The notes: a model not told the origin generated them from the letters alone. A DNA stretch of 64,000 bases from Symbiodinium natans (GCA_905221605.1 CAJNDS010002087.1:445001-509000), one strand, 5' to 3'. Positions 31,500 to 44,560 are shown, counted from the first letter of the stretch. Translations and numbers: made by a program.

Positions 31500-33540
31500 C
31501 CATAGGCCATAGTCCCATAGTCTTAATCTCGAAAAACCCACTACGGATGTTACACCGTTCTACCCTCATGTATTGAGACCTGGACCCGCACTCCAAGACA
31601 GCGTCCTAAACATGCTTGCTTGAGGTGTTCAGGCGAGGCTGGAAAGGCAAGGTACCTGCGGTGCATGTTGCTGCTCCGTGCGCTCGACATCCCGAAAGAA
31701 ACGTCTTGCAGGGAGGATGCGCTGCACGAACACTCATGCGCTTCTCTTCTTCGCCCAGAGCCTGTTAAATCCAAGAAGCCAGCAAGGCCTAGAAAACGAT
31801 TTATTCAAAGTCATTCAGTTCACATTTTTCAAATTTGGTTGAAGAATACATGCAATGAGTTCGTTTATGACATGTACTATTCTTAATTGGAGAAAATTTA
31901 ACAATCATACCTTTCAATGTTAATGAATAACAATATACAATCATCAGTATTACCAATGAATTCACATGACTTGTGCAAGCATGCTATTGTTTTTTGCAAG
32001 GAAACTGTGAGTCAGAGCATATTCTCAGAAAAGAAAACATCTGAACAAATGTTTCGGTTTGTGTATTCAACATTGAAGACCACTGCATCACCTCATATAA
32101 CCTTTCAAAGCGCATGGATAGACATCTCAAGACCCTCAAAAAACCAAAAAAGAAGTCTGCAGCTCAAGCATAAATAGCTCGGATCCCAGAGTGGCCGAAC
32201 CTGTGCAGTCCATAGCTCCTTGGAGGTCCCGAACCGCGTTTAGGGTTTAGGGCTTAGGGCTTAGGGTTTAGGGTTTAGGGACTAGGGTTCATCCCCCCCT
32301 TCCCCTTCCCCTCCGAAAATCAAAAAGGCATGAACTTGCACGTCGCACAGGTTGCACACCAGGAGTGCGCGGAGATCTCAGCGACAGATTCACTTCATGG
32401 CTTTCAGGGGTCGCTGGACCAGCGAACTCAACGGAATGTTGTTTGGGTGTAGCGCAACAAAGTCGTTGCAAGAGTCTGCAAGAGGTTGTTTGACAATCCT
32501 GGGTTCACCCGCTGGCTGCTGTACCCTCCAGACGTATGCTGCAAGTGCTTTTGATATGCCTGCGGCTACTCCAGTGCTCAAGCAAGTTGGATGTAGAGGC
32601 ATCCAGGCCTCACTATGGACATCGTTGTGGTAGCCACTTTCCAGGACCCTGGCCCAAGAACCGGCCCGGCTTTTGTGGCATCACGAAAGACTGAACAAAC
32701 TCACAACTTGGACTCTTCGGCTTTGGCCCCCTTGGCACAGGACTTCGATGAGACGCAGGACAAGCGCTTCAGGGGGCCTGGGTGCGACCGCAAGAAGGCC
32801 TCCCTGTGCACCTCATGGCACGGTGGAATCTTGTTTGGACACCTTCACAAAAAGGACCCAAGCCGATAGTTTAGAACAGCCCTCATGCAGGCGATCTTTG
32901 TGATGTTTCTTCTTTCAGAATCTACAGTCTACAGTCTGAAGTGTAGAATTCGGTTCATGGACTGATGATGCAGACCTTACTGAACCCTTGGCATTCCAAA
33001 ACACTACGCCCAAAAGACGCTTATTCCCCAAGCAGTCTACTGTTGGGGTTTTAAATTCATTTAAGGATTGCCGACATTCTGAGGACTGTTGCCGGGTTCC
33101 TGAGCTCCTTGTCTCCGTTTGTCTCCCTTCATGTGATTGGCTTTGCCGGGTTGCCGTGCTCCTCGTCTCCCTTTGTCTCCGTCTCCCGTTGTCTCCACTG
33201 TTTCTTTGACGTGCCTGTGACTGTTTGGGGTCTTTGGTGGTGTAATGTGTATAGTAGCATATTCACAGAAGCATAGACCAGTTTCTTGAGACAATAAGAT
33301 AATAGCGGAAAATGGATATGCTCTTCCAGGCCTCACAAGCATTGATCCGGCACCTTTGCGCGCAGCCGCAGGTGGGGCCTTGACAACTTGTGTTCGCTGG
33401 GTTCTGTACTTTGGCTTTCGTTCTTGTTGCTGTATTGTTCGAGACCCAAGCGTTTGAGGCCCAATGCATTTGGACGATTTCGCTCTTGACTGCTCGGGGT
33501 CGTTATCGGTCCGCCCACGAAGCCGAAACCTCCACAGCAG
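31500..33540. other. Spacer with an AT-rich island and weak exon candidates
   Basis: Between about 31790 and 32175 the base composition turns distinctly AT-rich compared with both sides, carrying an 86-codon frame (31917-32177) without known motif. A telomere-like tract follows at 32239-32290. Weak exon-like segments are at about 32345-32440 (VAHQECAEISATDSLHGFQG) and 32640-32840. Nothing assignable. Confidence 0.4.
32239..32290. repeat. Telomere-like TTTAGGG tract
   Basis: About seven units of TTTAGGG/CTTAGGG, immediately right of the AT-rich island. Confidence 0.9.
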
Positions 33541-35434
33541 GAGGCGGTCCGGAAAGTGGATGTCCTGGTACTGGACTGGAAGGCGCCCCCCAAACAGGGG
33601 CCGAAGGACACCAACGTCCTTTTGGGCCACTTGGCGCGCCATGGGAGGGAAGTAAGTAAATACAAGTAAGTGTTACAGCGAAAGTGCCAGTGTGTTTGTG
33701 TGTGAGTTTGTAAGTGTAAGTCGAAGTGTAAGGTAAGTAAGTGTGTGTGTGTGTGTATGTGGCGTGCATGTGCGTGCATGTGCGCGCGTGTGCGTTTGTT
33801 TGCAGCGCCTGAAGCATGGCTTGTTTGGTTAGAGGTGCACAAGCGTCTCTGGGGTATGAGATGCTGCCGGCACTAGAGCTTGCTGTCAGGAGGGTGTTTA
33901 CTGGTAGCGAGGCGTGCACATGACCGTGTGCCAGTTGCATGACACAGTTGCGTTTGGCCATGGCCGACCCGCAGCGCGAAGCATCCAAGAGCCTCCAGCC
34001 CAGCGCCTCACACCTCATGCAGGTCAGCGGGAAAGCGAAAAGGCCGTCGTGTGGGGCTCCCGTGACCAGCTACTCACGAAATTCCCGGTGGCTTGGCACC
34101 CGGCTGGGCTTCAAACCTCAAGGTGAGGAGGATTTGTTTTTTGCCATTGCTTCGATAGCGAGGGCGATGATGGTTCTGGCATCTTCGTTGAAGTGCGATT
34201 CCTCGTTGTGCTGCAGACCTCGTGACACAACCCCGAAGCTCCACGCCACCTCAATCCCCGTAGAGATTTAAAAAGAAATCAACAACCTTCGCCCTTCGCT
34301 GCAATATAAACTAAACACCCCCCTGGCCGCCTGGCCCGGTTTTGGATTCTCACGACTCCCCCTCCCCTTAAGAAGTAGCATCAACGTCTACCTTGAAGCC
34401 CATGCCAGCTGCAGGCATGCGTCTGGGACATTTGTCTTTGCTCCAGCTCGGCGCGCTTCGTCTTGGACTTGGCCGCGCAACTCAAGGCTGGCAGGGCCAA
34501 TGCAAAGAGAGGGGGTGTTTAGGGTTTTGGGTTTTAGGGGTTTTGGGTTTTGGATGCTGTGTCTAATTAGACTCGTCAAGAGCAGCAGATCTGTCGAGCA
34601 TCCGGTCAGTGAGACGCGAATGCTCCGAAGCCCTACACCCAAGCTGCGGCATCAGATGTGCCTCCACGTGGTCCACCTGCGGCCTCAACCCTAAAAACCG
34701 CCCGTAAGCCTTCAACCCGTAAACGCATCACCCACCCCCGAAACCCTAAACCCCCAAACCCCCAAACCCGCAAACCCCAAAACCCCTAAACCCGCCAAAA
34801 ACCTCAAAACTCAGGTGAAGCGCCGGCTATCTCTCCAGCACGACTACAACCTTCCCTTCGGACCCTGGGGCCAAGAGCAGACCCCGGAGCAGCTCAAAGA
34901 GCACAGATCCCTCTTGAAGGACCGCAGCCGCAGAGGGAGTTGAGGGTATTAGGGTATTAGGGTTTAGGCTTAGCGCAAGTCCTGATGCAAAAAGGGTATA
35001 GGCTTACTTCAAAAAGGTGAAGCCTACTGCACAAGGGTGTAGGACAGTGTAGGGGTGAGGGTGAGTCACCTCGACCCTGACGCTCAGACCGATTCCCAGC
35101 AGATCTGGGGTCAAGGGGCAGCCGAAAAGAAGCCCCAGACCGACCCAAAGCCTAAAACCCAAAACGCAACATAATGGCGTATCGTATGCTGCAAAGTCTG
35201 TGCTATAGATTCTGCTGTGTAGAAAAAACTAGTTTTCCACTATATCTAAAATGTCTCTGTAATATACATATACATAAATAAATAAATCGATATATATATA
35301 TATATATATATAAACTCCTGAGCTTGAACTTCTGGAACCAGGGCTTTGAGCTGCTCTGCGTGTCCCAGCACCTGGCGGACTTTGTGGAGAAGTGGGGCGA
35401 GGGCGACGTTCGTGCGCGGTGCTGCTTCCTGGCC
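33541..35434 (+). CDS. Probable N-terminal half of the GT4 glycosyltransferase
   Basis: Exons 33541-33651 (EAVRKVDVLVLDWKAPPK, ending at a canonical GTAAGT donor), 33948-34022 (LRLAMADPQREASKSLQ), 34415-34501 (ARFVLDLAAQLKAGRANA, resembling the conserved N-terminal helix of GT4 enzymes), 34815-34919 (VKRRLSLQHDYNLPFGPWG...EQLKEHRSLLK) and 35342-about 35434 (GFELLCVSQHLADFVEKWG). The last is the typical GT4 inter-domain pattern with 'VS..LA..V'. All borders are AG or AG|G acceptors with GT, GC or GA donors. The last exon is confidently GT4-like; linking the first four to it rests on strand, spacing and phase. A telomere-like CCCTAAA tract lies at about 34740-34795. Confidence 0.55.
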
Positions 35435-35652
35435 CCCAAAAGATCAGCCGAAGGGTTTGGGCTGGGGCAATTTAAGAGCTTCCGCTTCTTGACTCAGGGT
35501 CCGGAGCTTTCGACTTCGGGGTTTCTGGGATCAGGAGAAACAAGGGCGTCAAGCATCGCCGGAAAACACACCGCGGGCCTTATGGACCTGACATCTGCAA
35601 AGTCGCCACCAGCTCCCAAGCCCACAAGTTACCACCCTCTGAGGCTATACAG

Positions 35653-38600
35653 CCGACTACTCTCAGTTCGACCCGCTGCCCCAGGAGCACTGAAGAAGTC
35701 AACCCTCTAACACCTAAAATCCGAAACCCTCTGATGCCCTGAAGCCCGGACACCCTCAAACCCGAAGGATTGTTGAATGAAGTCCTAAGCCACCAGAACC
35801 AGAAAGGTGGCGCCAGATTCATCAAGACTGTGTCGGTTTCGGTGTGTGCATGCGTACAACCTCTTGATTGGGTTTTGGGTTTGTTGAGGTTGGGTGATTT
35901 ATGGAGCTATTGGGCTTTTTCAGGAAAGGTGGTATGCCTTTTTGCTTCAATCGCCGTCGTGGTGTTCGTGGAATTCCCGCTTATGCACATGCAGGTGCCC
36001 AAAACAGCCCCGAACCCCTGCAGCTCAGGCGCGCTCTTGGGCATCTCAACCCGAGATTTCCACCGACATGAATGAATTGCAGGCATATCTCACGCAAAAG
36101 CAGCTCGTTTTGAGCCTGGGATCAGCATTGAAGGCTGACTCGCAGAAAGCTCAGACTTTTCGTTGAAGACCTTCAGCAAGAAGGAGGTGAGAGCGAGGTG
36201 ACCATGACGACGATAATTCCATCAGGGCCCAAAACGTCAGGATCACTCATGCAGGGGCCTTCATATCATTCGGCGACATAACAACCATCGGGGCTTAACA
36301 AGCACTCGGGTTTTTACCCCCCAGAACAGGAGCCCCTGCAGCCGTGGGAGGGCCATAGCGCCTCGGCGTGGGGAGAGAGGTTTCCATTCTTGAGTCTTAG
36401 GGGGGTTTTGGCGGAACATTCTGGGTACCTTTTGGTAGGCAAAATTGGCGTAATGAGCAGGGTTACCTGGATCCAAATCTATATAAGGTTTTAAGAGGGG
36501 CGGTCGCCCGCAGCCGGCCACGCCCCAAAGCGACAAGAACTAAGGTGCGGGCACTGGGGGAGGGGGGGGGGTTGCTCATGATGGCCTTCCAAAAAGAATC
36601 GGAGTCTGGTTTTTGGCCAAAGTTTACATGTCTAGGGGGTGCCCAAAAGAAGCACTCCTTCACGGGATAGCGTGGAAAAACGATAAACAATGCGCATAAA
36701 TCATGCACAATGCCTTCCGGAGGGTGGGGAGGGTAGACCCTAAACTTTAAACCCTAGACCCTCCATTGAGGCAGGGTCAAGCGGTTGAAGTATCGAGTAG
36801 GCAGCGGATAGTGACAGACCAAGGTCGGACGTTCATTTAGGTTGGGGTGGAAATTGAACGAATGCTCCAGCACAAGCCTGGAGATAATCTTGGCTGATTC
36901 TGAAAGCAGGGGTGGCTGTACTTTGGTGGCGAAGGACTTCTCGGCCAGACCCTAGACCCTCAACCCTCACTGCCCCGCGCTGAGGTTTTGTGACCTTCGT
37001 GAGCCCTTGCCCGGAGAAGGGCCTTAGCGTCTTCCTCCGGCTCGCAGAGTCTCTCCCAGACGTGCCTTCACACAATCCGAGGATCTGACTGTCGCGGGCA
37101 TGTTCTCCACGTACCCTTAAGGGTGCTAAAAGACTCCTCAACGTGACCCCTATAGGTTCTCTAAAGGTTCTCCAAAACGGTTCCGCAAACCCATGGGTTG
37201 CAGGAACCGTAGCTCCAAGGAAGAGCCACTTTGATACTCGGATTTCATGTTCAAGGTACAAGGTTGTTCTGTGGAGAAGTTTGCTGCTGTGTGTCCCAGG
37301 TGCAGTTCCTTGCCGTGAAGACCATCACGTGGACGAAGCCATGGCATGAGCAGATCCTGAAGAAGTACCTCAGCTTGCGCTTGAGAACGACCGCCTGCCT
37401 CAAAGGTGATACATGTGCTTAGCTGCCGAGGTATCGAAATGTGAAGGTGCAGGCGGCCCCGGAGAAGATCGAGGATGTGCTGAAATTGACGAAAGTGCTG
37501 CTTGCGCCGTCCGTCTACCCCGAGGCCCTTCAAAACCACAAACCTCAAGCCTCGCATTGTTGCAATGTCAGGATTGCATTCTGGGACTTACTAGATTCAG
37601 GGTCAAAGCCGGCATTCTGGCTCTCGCTACGAGCCCAGATGCAAAATGCGGGGCTAATCGGTAGCACACCTACATTGTGTGCACCTAGGCAAAGCAAGTC
37701 GATTCCACACAACAGGTAAAGCAGCAGAGCTTGGCAGGCCTTTGGCGTCGTTGTGATGGAGGCACAGCTGCGGGGAATCCCGGTGGTGTCCACCAAAACC
37801 TGCGGGCTGGCGGAGGCCCAAAGGGGTCAAGGGGAGGGGGGAGGGGGTCTGGGTTCATTCAATTGGGCTCAAAGGTACTGACGCTAGCAGGGCTTTGGGG
37901 GCTCTGGGGTTGAGGGTGTGGCAACCCCTTCCTGGCCTGTTGTGGAGGCCAACTGCGTGCCGCAGACGGCTGTGGCAGACATCCCCATCACCTTCGACCC
38001 TAGGAGCCTTGAACATGGAACATCGGGACGTTCACGGGGTTTCAGGGTCAGGGGGAGCCTTTGGTCTATAGGGTTCGTGGATTAGGCTCGAATCAAGCAC
38101 TCTTATGGGCTGCCGAGGACTCATGAGCTGGTGCTGGGCATGTCCATCGACGAAGCTGAGAACTCACTGTCGGTTGACCGCCCTGGGGCACTCAGCATGG
38201 AGCAGTGGCGTCAGACCGCCATCACCCAGGCGACCCTACATTGAGAGTCAAATGCCTTTTTCGTTCTAGGACCCCTGACTAGTGACGTTTGCTTTTGTCG
38301 TACTTCATACTGATGAGAGTTTAATCTTCTGCTTCGCTAGTCAGGAGGCTGGGAATGTTACGCCGCATTCCGAAGCTATCTCCAACCCCTGCAACCTTAA
38401 AGTTAGAGCTTGAGGGCTGTAGATCTTCAGCTTCAATACTCCAGTGATGGGCTCACGGGAGCATTGCTCAAGAGGCAATCGGCACCTGCAGCCTTGAACC
38501 CCCGACGTATGGATACTGCAATGCCAGGAGAACTACCAGAAGGTAGCCGAGGAGGCCGACGTGCAGAAGATTCTCGACATCCTGCAGGGCCTGCTGGCCC

Positions 38601-39035
38601 AGGGAGGGGGACCTCTGCGCCAGGTGCGGCGACACGAAGTTCCGGTTTTCAGGGCTTCCACAGAATGGGGCTTCTAACATGTTGGATTTTGGGACCCTTA
38701 TTCGCTGAGTGGGGATTTCTAGTACGTTCTTGCGTGTGAGCGTCAAAAGTGTGGGCAGCCTCTCGTCCGTGCCGCTAGTAATAAAAACCCAACATGAAGC
38801 CCTAACCTCTGACCCAACCGAAGCCCTGCCTTTGTGCAGTTGTAGAAAAGGGTTCAGGGGTTACCGAGCTGAGGGCAAGAGTCTGGGTTCAAAAAGGGAT
38901 AACCCCAAAGCCTAAGCCCTTCGAAGCAACGAGGCGTCCCAGGACGCTCGGATAGCCGCCAGCTCCTTCGTCGACCGGCGGAGGGGGCAGCTGAGAACGA
39001 ACTTGGCTTTGTTCGGGGAATTCTTTGGAGCCTAG
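35653..39035 (+). CDS. GT4-family glycosyltransferase, C-terminal half
   Basis: Exons include about 35653-35690 (DYSQFDPLPQEH), 37300-about 37376 (VQFLAVKTITWTKPWHEQIL), 37431-37524 (APEKIEDVLKLTKVLLAPSV, YPE), 37738-37815 (AFGVVVMEAQLRGIPVVSTK, TCGLAE), 37948-about 38007, 38086-about 38232 (RIKHSYGLPRTHELVLGMSI), 38528-38620 (ENYQKVAEEADVQKILDILQ) and 38934-39035, ending EFFGA and stop. The motif E-A-F-G-x3-x-E-A...G-I-P-V-V is the nucleotide-sugar-binding signature of retaining GT4 (GT-B fold) transferases; the conserved E..x7..E pair is present. Acceptor substrate cannot be inferred. The helical C-terminal extension after the GT core is unusual. The stop lies 49 bp before a LINE insertion. 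Confidence 0.75.
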
Positions 39036-39072
39036 AGGTTGTCGAGGTTGAGATGTCGGCTTTTTATATAAT

Positions 39073-39084
39073 ACATGTATGCAT
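39073..39084. repeat. Target-site duplication, left copy
   Basis: ACATGTATGCAT, identical to 48414-48425 and flanking the LINE on its left. Confidence 0.65.
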
Positions 39085-39229
39085 AGGGTTTCGGATCGAG
39101 TGTCCCGTAGCTAGCAGCCTCTGGTAGACACATTGCCGTAGCCCCAGGCCGCAGTGCAATATTCCATTTGCACGATCCCCTGCGTGGCACAGAAACGCAA
39201 GGAGGAAACGGTCGCAGACTCGTGCCAGA

Positions 39230-40566
39230 TTGAAAGAGGGCGGGCAAATCAACCACAGGCATCTTATTGCCCTTCTTCGACATCACGGCACAGATAACCG
39301 TATGACAAGGCGTGGCCAATGGCAAAAGACAAAAGGTTGGGAAAAGGGTGGCTCCTGGTCTTATTGGCCGGGTTCTTGGAAGCCTCGCACGCCAAAGAAG
39401 GATACAGCTGGGTCCTTGACCACCTACGATGCGGTGACCATCGAATCGAGTCAAGGGTCCAAAGCAGCCAACCATGCCGGACCCACACCGACCAAGCAGA
39501 CGGAACCGTCCTACATTGGACATGGCGATCTCATTCGTACCATGCAGGCGGCGGTCACTCGTGGACGCAAGGCCAACACCAAAGCCCAGAAGCTCAAGAA
39601 CGAGATGTGCGTGCGAGAAAAGAAGTGGGAGGCTTTCCAAGCAGAGATGAGAGAGAAGTTCATCACCCAAAGAGCCCAGTTCGAAGCAGACATGGAACAC
39701 CTTGCAGAGGAGCTCCGCGAGGCAAACGATGTCTCGGCCAAAGCAGAAGAAGAGATGAGGCAGATTGCGGTCAAGGGGCTTCATGGTTTGCAGGACATGG
39801 AGACTGGCCCGGAATCAACGGAAACAAGTCGAGCTCATGCTTTGGCCTGGGAAGAATTGGTGAAATCCTCAGCAGCAGGCAATGCGAGCATGGAGACGGA
39901 CATGGTGGCGTCTGCTTACCTCCACCAGGCAATGATAGCAGCCCAGGAGGATGCACGAGTGGCCAAGGCGCAGCTGGCTGCCCTCCAGGCCGCCAAGTCA
40001 GCCCCAAGTTGGGACCCTCGCAAGCCAGAGATTTCGCAGCCGCTCCATCCCCAAGCTTGCTACTGGGAAGCCCAGCTGCGTATACAACACCTGGTCATGG
40101 CCAGGCTACTCACGACCCGTACCAGTCTTCCCCTTCTGCAACGACGATGAGGTCTCATCCAGCTACCGGCCTCGAAAGCCTACAGACTCCGACAGAGTTG
40201 TCTGTCCCGGCTCTGGCTCCCTGCCCGAAAGTGGGTGCTACAATCGTGCCTCAGGCCGCACCGAAGGCGTCGGGGATCCGCAGGACCTCGCCAGGAGCCG
40301 GCAAAGCACAAGGGCACGCGCACAGATGCCCGCTGAAGGAAGCCACGAAGGCTGCATCTTCACCCAACATCGGAAGACTGGCAGCTGCAGAGAACCGATC
40401 CTTGACCGACAAGCTTGCAGCCAAAAGGGCGCAGGCGGCTGCCGACCTAGGCATACCCCCGAGTGTGCCTGTGGTACCCATCGACGACGACGACGACGAC
40501 GACGACCTGCAAGAGCCTGTGCTGGCAACCGAAAAGAGTGGCAACCACCTGGGCACCTTGGAGTAA
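39230..40566 (+). CDS. LINE ORF1, coiled-coil protein with a frame break
   Basis: The first part (39230 to about 40020) has a long Glu/Lys/Ala-rich helix (KKWEAFQAEMREKFITQRAQ, MEHLAEELREANDVSAKAEE) typical of LINE ORF1 multimerisation regions. From about 40020 the good coding signal moves to the next frame, a Pro/Ser/Thr-rich segment followed by LTDKLAAKRAQAAADLG and a run of eight Asp, stopping at 40566. One frame change therefore separates the two halves. No zinc knuckle seen. The start codon is taken as the first ATG of the open frame, though an earlier non-ATG-linked start is possible. Confidence 0.65.
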
Positions 40567-43500
40567 GGACCGCCCCCTGGTGGCAATCTTGTGTGGGCGC
40601 TTGCTACTTCCTTGGACATGCTCGTCAGCTGACATGGGTCTCACAGGTGCTACAACTCACTGGCTGCCACAGAACTTACAGTCTTGCCTGGAGTCTACGC
40701 GAGAACAGCTGTGGGATAGCCTCGTTCTTTTGTGGACCCTGGCCCGATGTTGAGTTCTGTGGTGGCCCGTGGGGTGGCCTCCTGTGGGTTGTTCATAGTG
40801 TACAGTCTTGCAGTGTTAAGTTACAAGCAGTGGCCCCCATTCATGCTGCCTCCCACCTTGCCGGCCGCCAGGCTTTCTTTGTTCAGGGTTGTGTACAGGG
40901 TTGGGGTTTGGCCCTGTCGCAGCTCGCCTATGATAGGCTGAGCCATGTCCTCTTTGTTCAGGAGGTTTTCGGTTTGTCTCCATGCTGTCAAGCCTTCACC
41001 CAGCGGGCCGTTTCTTCTGCCTTTTCCCCAGTCCTTGTTGAGTGTCCATTGGACCTTGCGGTTCCCGTACGTTGGTTTGGCAGGCAGTGGTGCTCTTATA
41101 AGCCCTTTACAACGATGCAAGCAGGTGTTCGTCGCGCCTTTGTTCAGCACTATCTTGCTTATGCGGGGCTGACCCTTAGCTACGAGATCCCTTCCACGCT
41201 CTGCGGCCGTGCTCTGCCCAAAGCGAGCTCAGCAGGCCGCCCGTCTTCCACGAGATCTCGCCTCTCCGATGATCTCACCTTGGTTCCTCTTTGTCCCTCT
41301 TGCTTGCCCTTTGCAGCTTTGTCGAACCAGGTCCTTAAGACTTTGGCTCGTCCCTGTAGTTGTGATACAGACGGATCCCACCGTCCCATCTTTGCTGCCC
41401 AGTCGCAGCCCGCCCATGAGAGGCGCGGCACTGTCCCAGTCACCGGACTTCAGTCGCCGGACTGTCGTTGTCGTTCGTCCTTCTCCTTTCCGTCTCAGGC
41501 GCTGCGGCGCTCGGCTGGGTTCCTCGTTGTCCATCTTGTCCTTTCTTTTGGCTATGAAGGCAAGCTGTCGATTTTCCCCAGGCACATAGTCCGTCTTTGG
41601 TCGGCCCGGTCTCTTGGGTTCTCTATGTCGGTTCGACCCTTTCTTAGGTGCCGTCGCCTACGCCTCCACGCAGTCACGCAGCAAGGCGCTTGTTTTTGCA
41701 GCCGTGCCCACACTGCCAATCCTTCTCTGCTCACTTGCTGGCCTCCTCGGTCTCGGGAATGTACAGCTCCTTACCAGGCGCAGCACTACGTCGACAAGAA
41801 AGGTCTTCGCCGCATGGGGCTTTCACATCCTGCCCTACACTGTGTTCTGTCGGCCTCGCTTTTTCAGACCACCGAGAGGCCTCGCCTTGTTGAAGGCTCT
41901 TCAGGCATTCTCGGTACTCCGCAGCCTTGTCACGCTGGATGCTTCCACTTTTGGTGTGTCGCTCAGTCGCAGCCCGCCCATGAGAGGCGTGGCACTGTCC
42001 CAGACGCACGGCACGTGTGTTCGGCTTGTCTTTGTACTTTCTTTTCTTCACCGTCGACCCACGCAAGTCGACGTCCGACTCGTTTGCTCACTGACACTGA
42101 GCCCTTTCTTGCTAATCTGCTTGGTGTGCGCACGACCTTCGCCTGGCCTATGCCCTTGCAACCACTTGTGTTGACTCCCAGACTTGATATGTGCACTTGC
42201 TTGCAGCCTGGCACAGTTAGTCAGCAAGGCGCTGGTTTCTGCTGCTGTGTCCTCAATGTCACTCCTTCACAACCTAACAGTACGTCCATTCTGCGTGAGG
42301 TTCGTGCAGCCTGCTCCCAGTCGCAGCTCTCCCATGAGAGGATGAGCACATGTCCGGCAGGACTCACGAGCCCCAATGCTCAGTGGTTGAGTGACACCGA
42401 GGCCCTCTGCAGAGCCATGCTACTCTCATGGACCGCTTTTGCCACTGCAGCACTTCTGGCTCTGCTGCTTAGAGGCTGCCGTTTGCAAGGAGGCTCGTGC
42501 AACGCCGACCCGGCTCTCCGAGCAGCAAGGGAAATATGTGGTCCTCACGCTCACATGTGCCTAGCATTCGCCGCCCTCAGCATTCAGGCAGCAGATACTC
42601 TTGGAGTTGGTTGCGTACTCCAACGCACCCATGTGCAACAGCTCCCCGCACCAGCCCGATTTAAAGTTCTTTGCAAGTGGATGCGTGGAAGGACACAACG
42701 CTCAAGGGCCTCTGACGGCTCACCTTCGAGGCTACCCACCCCTGCAAAAACAAATCAGGACTGGCGTGTTGGACTTGCTTGTTCCCATGAGGCTTCCAAA
42801 GAAATGGTCGGTTCGCCCCAGTCACCTTTCAACGCACATGCCGACGCCCTTGTTTACCGCGCCTTGCGGACATCCGTCCTCGTTGTTGCAGTTGTCAGAG
42901 GCCTACTTTTTGGTCTCCTATGTCAGCCTACGTACTTAGGAGTAGCTTGCTTGGCACACCTGCCGTGGGTTTGTGACGCTGTGCCATTGTTGCCAAACCA
43001 GGATCCGGCCACTGGTGTTGTCTTCAGGGACTTTTCTGCATTGTCACCGCGTGTGATGTCACATGTTGCCGACACTGCCTTTCACACGGCTACCAGTGAT
43101 GCCGTTGCTTGTGACAATGACCAGAGAACTGAGCCAGGGTTTTACATCCAGGACATAAATGGACTTGCAGTTGACGGTTGCTTGCGCTTGTGCACCGTGT
43201 TAGATGGCGTACCCTCGCAGGACAGGGATACCATTTACTTTCACACATGGACCCTGCTGGAAGTTCTATCTGAGGAGGGCGGACAAGCAACAGCTAGACA
43301 CCCTCAGCAAGAAGCAAGTGGTCACCAGAGCCTGACCTCCACCTCTGCCCCCAAGCAGCAGCTGCAGTTGGAAGAACTCCTCCCTCCCTCGCCGCTTCAG
43401 CTTGCCGCGACCCAGTTTCGCAGCCTCTTTGACCAGGAAAAAGACAGCCTTTGGCACTGCTCCGACCCTGACCTCTTGGACACGGTTCCCTTGCATGCTA

Positions 43501-44560
43501 CTGCCAGAGAGCTATTGCGCAAAACTCCTGCTAGATACGCCGCCAATCCAGACTTTCCTAGCAAGGTCAACATTTATACAGACGGATCGGCAGGCAGACT
43601 CGCTGCTGCCGCCCATCGTGACGCCCCGGTTGCAGGTGCTTTCGCAGCCTTCGCAAACGACCAGGAACAGGAACGACTGCTGGGTTATGCCGCCTTTCAA
43701 GCAGCAACAGCTACCAGTCAGTTCTACATAGGGGAGTCTAGGGCAGATGCTCTTGAGTCTGAGCTTCTTGCACTCACCTGGGCGCACGTGTGGGCCATTG
43801 CCCTTGCCCACAGAGGAGTTCAGCAGGTCACCTTCATCTTTGACTGTGCGGCAGCTGGAATGGGCACTGCTGGATCATCCAAGCCGGCGCGCGGTGACCT
43901 CGATCAACAGGGTATGGCAGCGCTTGCTGTGCTGCTGCGACAGATCCTGTCCAATCTGGTCGAACTCGAATACCGGCACGAGCACTCCCACCGGGGCGAG
44001 GCGCACAATGAGTTCGTTGACTCTATTGCCAAAGCAGTCCGAGCGGGGCATGGCCCATTTGTTGGTCGCAGGCCGACATGGCCAGCTTCCCTCGCTGCAC
44101 ATCCGCTTCGAGATTGGCTCTGGCTAGCTATAACCTCCGCTCCTGATCTCCCTTGTCTTGGAGCGCTGCAAACAGAGGCCAGTATCTTGCAGACCAAATC
44201 ACCGCATGTTTCCCCCCTGCCGGATAGGGCCAAGTCCCCCGCCGCCGCGGGCCGCGAGACCGGCCCACAGCTTCAGGTGCGCGTCGACGCACTCACGGCC
44301 AATGTTCTGTCTTTGAAGGACAGTTGTGGCCCCCCCGAAGGCCTTGCTGTTGTCGGCAAGCAAGCCTTACTCATGCAACAGCTGGCGGACAGAGGCGTGC
44401 TCTTCGCAGGACTCCAGGAAACTAGACTGCGGAACACCGAAGCTCGAGCAAACGCGCGCTACTGGATTTTCCAGTCAACGTGCACGCCGGCAGGACAGTA
44501 TGGTTGCGCCTCTGGGCTAGCAGAGATGTTGCGTATGCCACGCGTGGCCAGCAGACACTG
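40567..44560 (+). CDS. LINE ORF2, N-terminal part: Cys-rich region, RNase H, start of endonuclease
   Basis: An open frame with no stop for over 4 kb. The first 2.6 kb is Cys/Trp/Leu-rich and unlike known domains, with three copies of a module around SQPAHERRGTVP (41400, 41964, 42319). At 43565-44070 lies a complete RNase H domain: YTDGSAG (first Asp), ADALESELLALTWA (Glu), FIFDCAAAG (Asp) and HRGEAHNEFVDSIAKAVRAG (His and last Asp). An AP-endonuclease domain begins at about 44280 (DALTANVLSL, catalytic Glu in FAGLQETRL). The frame then breaks at about 44505 and the endonuclease continues one frame over. Exact ORF2 start not determined. Confidence 0.8.

Noticed and set aside
33061-34018. Three - strand frames of 169-193 codons
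   Set aside because: The + strand at 33541-33651 and 33948-34022 has exon borders and codon bias; the - frames run through a (GTGT)n repeat and across the + exons.
42601-42939. Separate gene inside the LINE front region
   Set aside because: The frame lies within the continuous ORF2 frame and shows no motif of its own.
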